In this document: positions 60,801-64,000 of the stretch, piece after piece
Numbering within the stretch: the first letter of the stretch is position 1
How the letters are laid out: the number at the start of each line of letters is the position of its first letter
DNA from: Dromaius novaehollandiae
Lineage: Eukaryota; Chordata; Aves; Casuariiformes; Dromaiidae
Length of the DNA: 64,000 nucleotides
NCBI RefSeq assembly: GCF_036370855.1
Contig: NC_088098.1
Coordinates: forward strand, 136,172,721-136,236,720
Direction: 5' to 3'
The notes under the pieces: generated by a model
Told to the model about the DNA's origin: nothing
The model's input: the letters and a program-made list of their open reading frames with translations, nothing else
Database searches by the model: none
Made by a program: the position numbers and the translations under genes

Positions 60801-61620
60801 AAGCCCATCAGTCCGAGCTATAACAGTTCCAGCTCTCATCAAAAGCCCTTATTTTTCAAACCGAACAACCGAATGGTTTGATAGCCAAAAACCCTCCAAT
60901 ATAGCCACTAAGTCATAATTTACCACAGTTTAAACTGTTCTACTCTGAAATCTTTCATACTGTTACACAGCAAACTACGTGGGATGAACAAAGCACGGAA
61001 AAGAAAGTTCTCTTCTTTGCAGGTGGGTGTAGGCAGTGATGGAAGGGGCTTGCATGATCTCTGGGAGGATTCACTTCAGCTTAATCATTGCAAGGTAGAT
61101 ATTTAGTTCCAGGAAGCATTTCAAGTCTAAAGCTACATTTCTATTTTTGTTTTTGACAAACCCAGGCTTAAGGTTTCAAGACAGCCTCTTTTGGCCACAG
61201 AGAATGGGAAATTGAAGAGACAAATGCAGAAAAGGAAAAATCAGATCCTGTGAAGCTTAGAACTTAGTTTATGTTACAAAAAAAACCATTTTTTTTGTCA
61301 GACTTCATAGACTGTTTGGGGGTTCCAGAGTGCATAACTAATACTAACATACAGGACACATGTTTTATTCACAGTTACCTAGCCTATGAATGTTCCACAG
61401 AAGTGACTTAGAAATACTGAAGATGTTCCCCAGAGATGTTTTGTCGTGTCATAAGTTGCATATGAGAAGTTTTGTTTAATATAAATTGTGTGCTTTTTTC
61501 ATCACATCGCTCTCTTTCTCTAGTGTTTATATTCCATGAGCAGGCAAAAAGTTTGGGCATTTGTATGAGCATAGGCACCTCAGCTATGGTTTTCATTTCA
61601 AGCTCCCAAGCTCTTTCCAA

Positions 61621-61770
61621 AGAAGGTAAGCATCATTACCCAGATTTTACCAATGGAGGAACATTCATGCACAAAAAATAGAAGTGACTGGCACAAAGTT
61701 ACCTAATAGGCTGTTGGCAGAGTCATGAATAGAATAATACAGGTCTCCAAAGCCTGGTCCTGCATTATAA
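61621..61770 (+). mobile_element. MIR-like SINE or LINE-tail remnant
   Basis: The order of blocks (cattacccagattttaccaa, tggaggaacattcatgcaca, gtgactggcacaaagttacc, tgttggcagagtcatgaata, ggtctccaaagcctggtcct) mirrors the core and tail of amniote MIR-type elements, including their typical phrases for 'bring to detection of a prior deposit' in the ancestral repeat. Divergence is high, as expected for an element that predates birds. Confidence 0.5.
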
Positions 61771-62061
61771 TGTTTTTCTGTTGGAGAATGAGAGATTCCA
61801 CAGATACTTTCAATAGATGTTTTTTAAGCTCTCAACCTTTACCTAGCTCTAAATGATAGCTGAAAAGAGACAATCTTACTCCTTAATTGCACACAACGGG
61901 GGAGATTCATAAAAGAGCTCAAAGGGTAACATTTTCAAAAGCAGTTAAAAGGTATTTGAAAGGTAATGAATTTTAGGCTCCTACTTTGCTCATGAGCTCA
62001 CCCCAAAGAAAAGGAGCCTGAGTTTCAAACAAATGCAATTTGCATTGAGAAAAGTACATGA

Positions 62062-62221
62062 GGACTGGCTTTTCAAAGGAGCTCAGCAAGCTGCAGCTGC
62101 CACAGTGACAGCTACAGGCAGATTTTCAGAGAGTCCAAACACCCAGTGTACCGACACCTTTAGCAGGAGGCTGATCATTTATTCTTCATACTTGAATGGG
62201 CCTCTTTGGAAAATCTAGTCC
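62062..62221. mobile_element. Possible 160-bp MITE with imperfect terminal inverted repeats
   Basis: The left end GGACTGGCTTTTCAAAGG and the reverse complement of the right end, GGACTAGATTTTCCAAAGAG, match at most positions with one gap. The interior has no ORF. The layout fits a non-autonomous DNA transposon. I see no clear target-site duplication, and the family is unassigned. Confidence 0.4.
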
Positions 62222-63971
62222 AATCAGGATTTTCACAACTCCTTCTGAGGTGAAACAGCACTAACCTGCTGCCTGAGTCTCAAGATTGGGGGAAATTTTC
62301 CCCTAGAAATTAAGATGTGGAATCCCTCCCAACTGGCTGAGAAACCCAGATCACATCAGAGACACAGGCCAAGCAAAGCCCCTGGGAAGTCCCATGGGAA
62401 ATGCTTCGGTGCCCTGAGTTGGAGGATTCCGTTGTGGCCATCTACAGACTTACTGGCTGGCCAAGGCAGGCAGAGGGCAGGGGCACGCTGGTGCTCCAGG
62501 GCCGGTGGCCCGCTCAGTGGCCTCCACACAATGTGGCTCTGCATCGGCAGGAGGAGCTCAGATGGGGACTGTCACCCCAAGAACAAGGCTCTTCTTGCCA
62601 AGCATGTTGTGTTTGCTATCTTGCTACAGTATGACTTTCCTTTGTAGTGGCTTCTTACATATCACTTCGGAGGAGATGGATAAACTTTGTACCAAAGTCA
62701 AGTGTCAGAAGGGAAATCCTTATGCTTAGGTCCCAGCTATTTCCTGTAACTGTATTACACGGGCTAGGAGCCAATGATCAGGGAATAATCCCTGCTGATC
62801 CTGTGGAATTTAACATCTGCTGCTTTACCAGATATTCTCCTTCTGCAAACTAGACTTCATTTCCCAGAGGGAACAAAGTGATGGAAAACATCCTGCCTAT
62901 GATGTGATCAAGCAAATTCTTTATTATTATTACTGTCACACATACCAGCTCATGTCATGCTCCACATCTCAGTTTGCCACTCTGTTTCAGTCACCTAAGT
63001 TCATAATAACTGTTCACAAAAGAGTTGTTTTCTAACCCAGACATTCCAGAGATCTGGTTTACAGCACAGCTTCACAGACAGTTATTTACATTAAAACAAT
63101 TTTTTTGAGCTGTGATCTGGGCTCATATCTGCATAACTAGAGGTCAGAGGGGCTGGGGAGGGAACTGAATATAACCCATGGTTTAAAAATCCCCTGAGTA
63201 GCTACCCCGTGCTAGTTTCTTGCATGTGTAGAAACAGAATGAAGCATTGTCGGGTTTGGTCCTTGATCAAGCAGCCATGCTGATGTATAGCCTGTGTTGC
63301 AAATGAAGACACAGGCCACAGAATGTGAAGCACTCTCACTGTGCCTTTGAAACCAGCTTATCCATCCTAAATTAGACAACTCCTGCTACTGAACTCATAA
63401 ATCCTATACTCACTCCCAGCATCTCATCAAAACTAACACATGACACAAAGTCATCAAAAACTGACACAGCTGGAAGGGATGCCTGAAAAGGATAACACCT
63501 TCCTTTCCTACTGTAGGACACTTGCTCACAGAGAAGGAAGGATTTGAAGGAGGGAGCATGCAGATATTTACAGGGGTCTCCTGCCAGGCTTGAGAGTAAC
63601 CCAGGCAAAAGCATAACGTCATCTGAAAATGTAGTACGTGAGAGATGAAGGCTGTCTTGTGGGCCAGGGGGAAGAAGGAACCAGCCTTTGACTGGTAAAT
63701 GTTGGATGAGAAGGGACCTGAGAATGAAGAGAGGTGCTCTTGAGGAGGGGACATCAGGAAAAGGTGCACAGTGAGTGCTTGTGTGAGCCATTAGCAAGGA
63801 AAAGGACCTTGGCAGTGGCCTTTTGAACCTATTGGAGAGGCAAGATTGCATATTTCAAGACCAGAGAAAAGAATGCTGTAGGAGGCAAGAATGAGTTAGT
63901 GAGAGTTTGGGCAAAAGACTTTAGCTATAAAAAGGATAGGAAAAAACACATCCTGGTCATTTCATACAAAG

Positions 63972-63989
63972 ACAAACAAACAAACAAAA
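63972..63989. repeat. (CAAA)n short tetranucleotide tract
   Basis: About four AAAC/CAAA units near the right edge of the window. Trivial simple repeat. Confidence 0.7.
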
Positions 63990-64000
63990 GCAAAGAAACC

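Larger units (their letters stand above)
59203..64000. other. Upstream flank of GRPR, no further gene
   Basis: Apart from the CR1 tail, the MIR-like remnant and the possible MITE listed separately, I see only short frames. Those in the GC-richer patches at 60.3-60.7 and 62.3-62.6 kb occur on both strands and are unrecognised. Confidence 0.5.

Noticed and set aside
62038-62045. Perfect octamer ATTTGCAT (POU-factor site)
   Set aside because: About two such 8-mers are expected by chance on both strands of 64 kb.
1-64000. Operons, CRISPR arrays, tRNA or rRNA genes, phage or plasmid modules
   Set aside because: The window is vertebrate nuclear DNA with a split gene and LINE retrotransposons; none of these features is visible.

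Overview
The window is vertebrate nuclear DNA, almost certainly from a bird. It contains one recognisable protein-coding gene: the gastrin-releasing peptide receptor (GRPR, bombesin receptor BB2), a class A G-protein-coupled receptor. The gene lies on the minus strand in three coding exons: 57994-58412, 39620-39971 and 35255-35647. All exon boundaries have GT..AG splice sites and matching reading phase. Joined, they encode 387 residues with all seven membrane segments, against 384 in human GRPR. The bird assignment rests on a 5'-truncated CR1 LINE at 30657-31500 (the dominant avian retroposon type, with the typical octamer tail) and on low interspersed-repeat density. I cannot name the species.

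Layout. 1-34.8 kb lies downstream of GRPR and is mostly AT-rich intergenic DNA. It carries CR1-related LINE fossils (9.6-10.2 kb minus, 12.4-13.3 kb plus, 15.0-15.7 kb minus, and the younger 30.7-31.5 kb minus copy). It also carries simple repeats: a 57-bp CA tract, a 32-nt A run, a 114-bp CTTTT array and a 12-nt C run. GC-richer patches lie at 9.1-9.4, 13.9-14.8 and 27.6-28.4 kb. One segment at 16886-17130 (minus) looks like an internal coding exon of an unidentified gene. From 34.8 to 58.4 kb is GRPR: probable 3' UTR, exon 3, a 3.97-kb intron 2, exon 2, an 18.0-kb intron 1 and exon 1. Intron 1 holds a roughly 2.1-kb old CR1-type fossil (48.97-51.1 kb) with a GC-rich insertion, plus low-complexity tracts. 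From 58.4 to 64 kb is the upstream flank, with a decayed CR1 3' end, a MIR-like SINE remnant and a 160-bp inverted-repeat element that may be a MITE.

There is no operon, CRISPR array, phage or other prokaryotic system. I see no convincing previously undescribed biological system. The items most worth checking are the orphan exon-like segment at 17 kb, the Thr at GRPR position 6.51 (I recall Asn in the human paralogues), an alternating purine-pyrimidine palindrome at 54.4 kb and the composite LINE fossil in intron 1. Repeat family names come from recognition of family-typical sequence, not from a database search.
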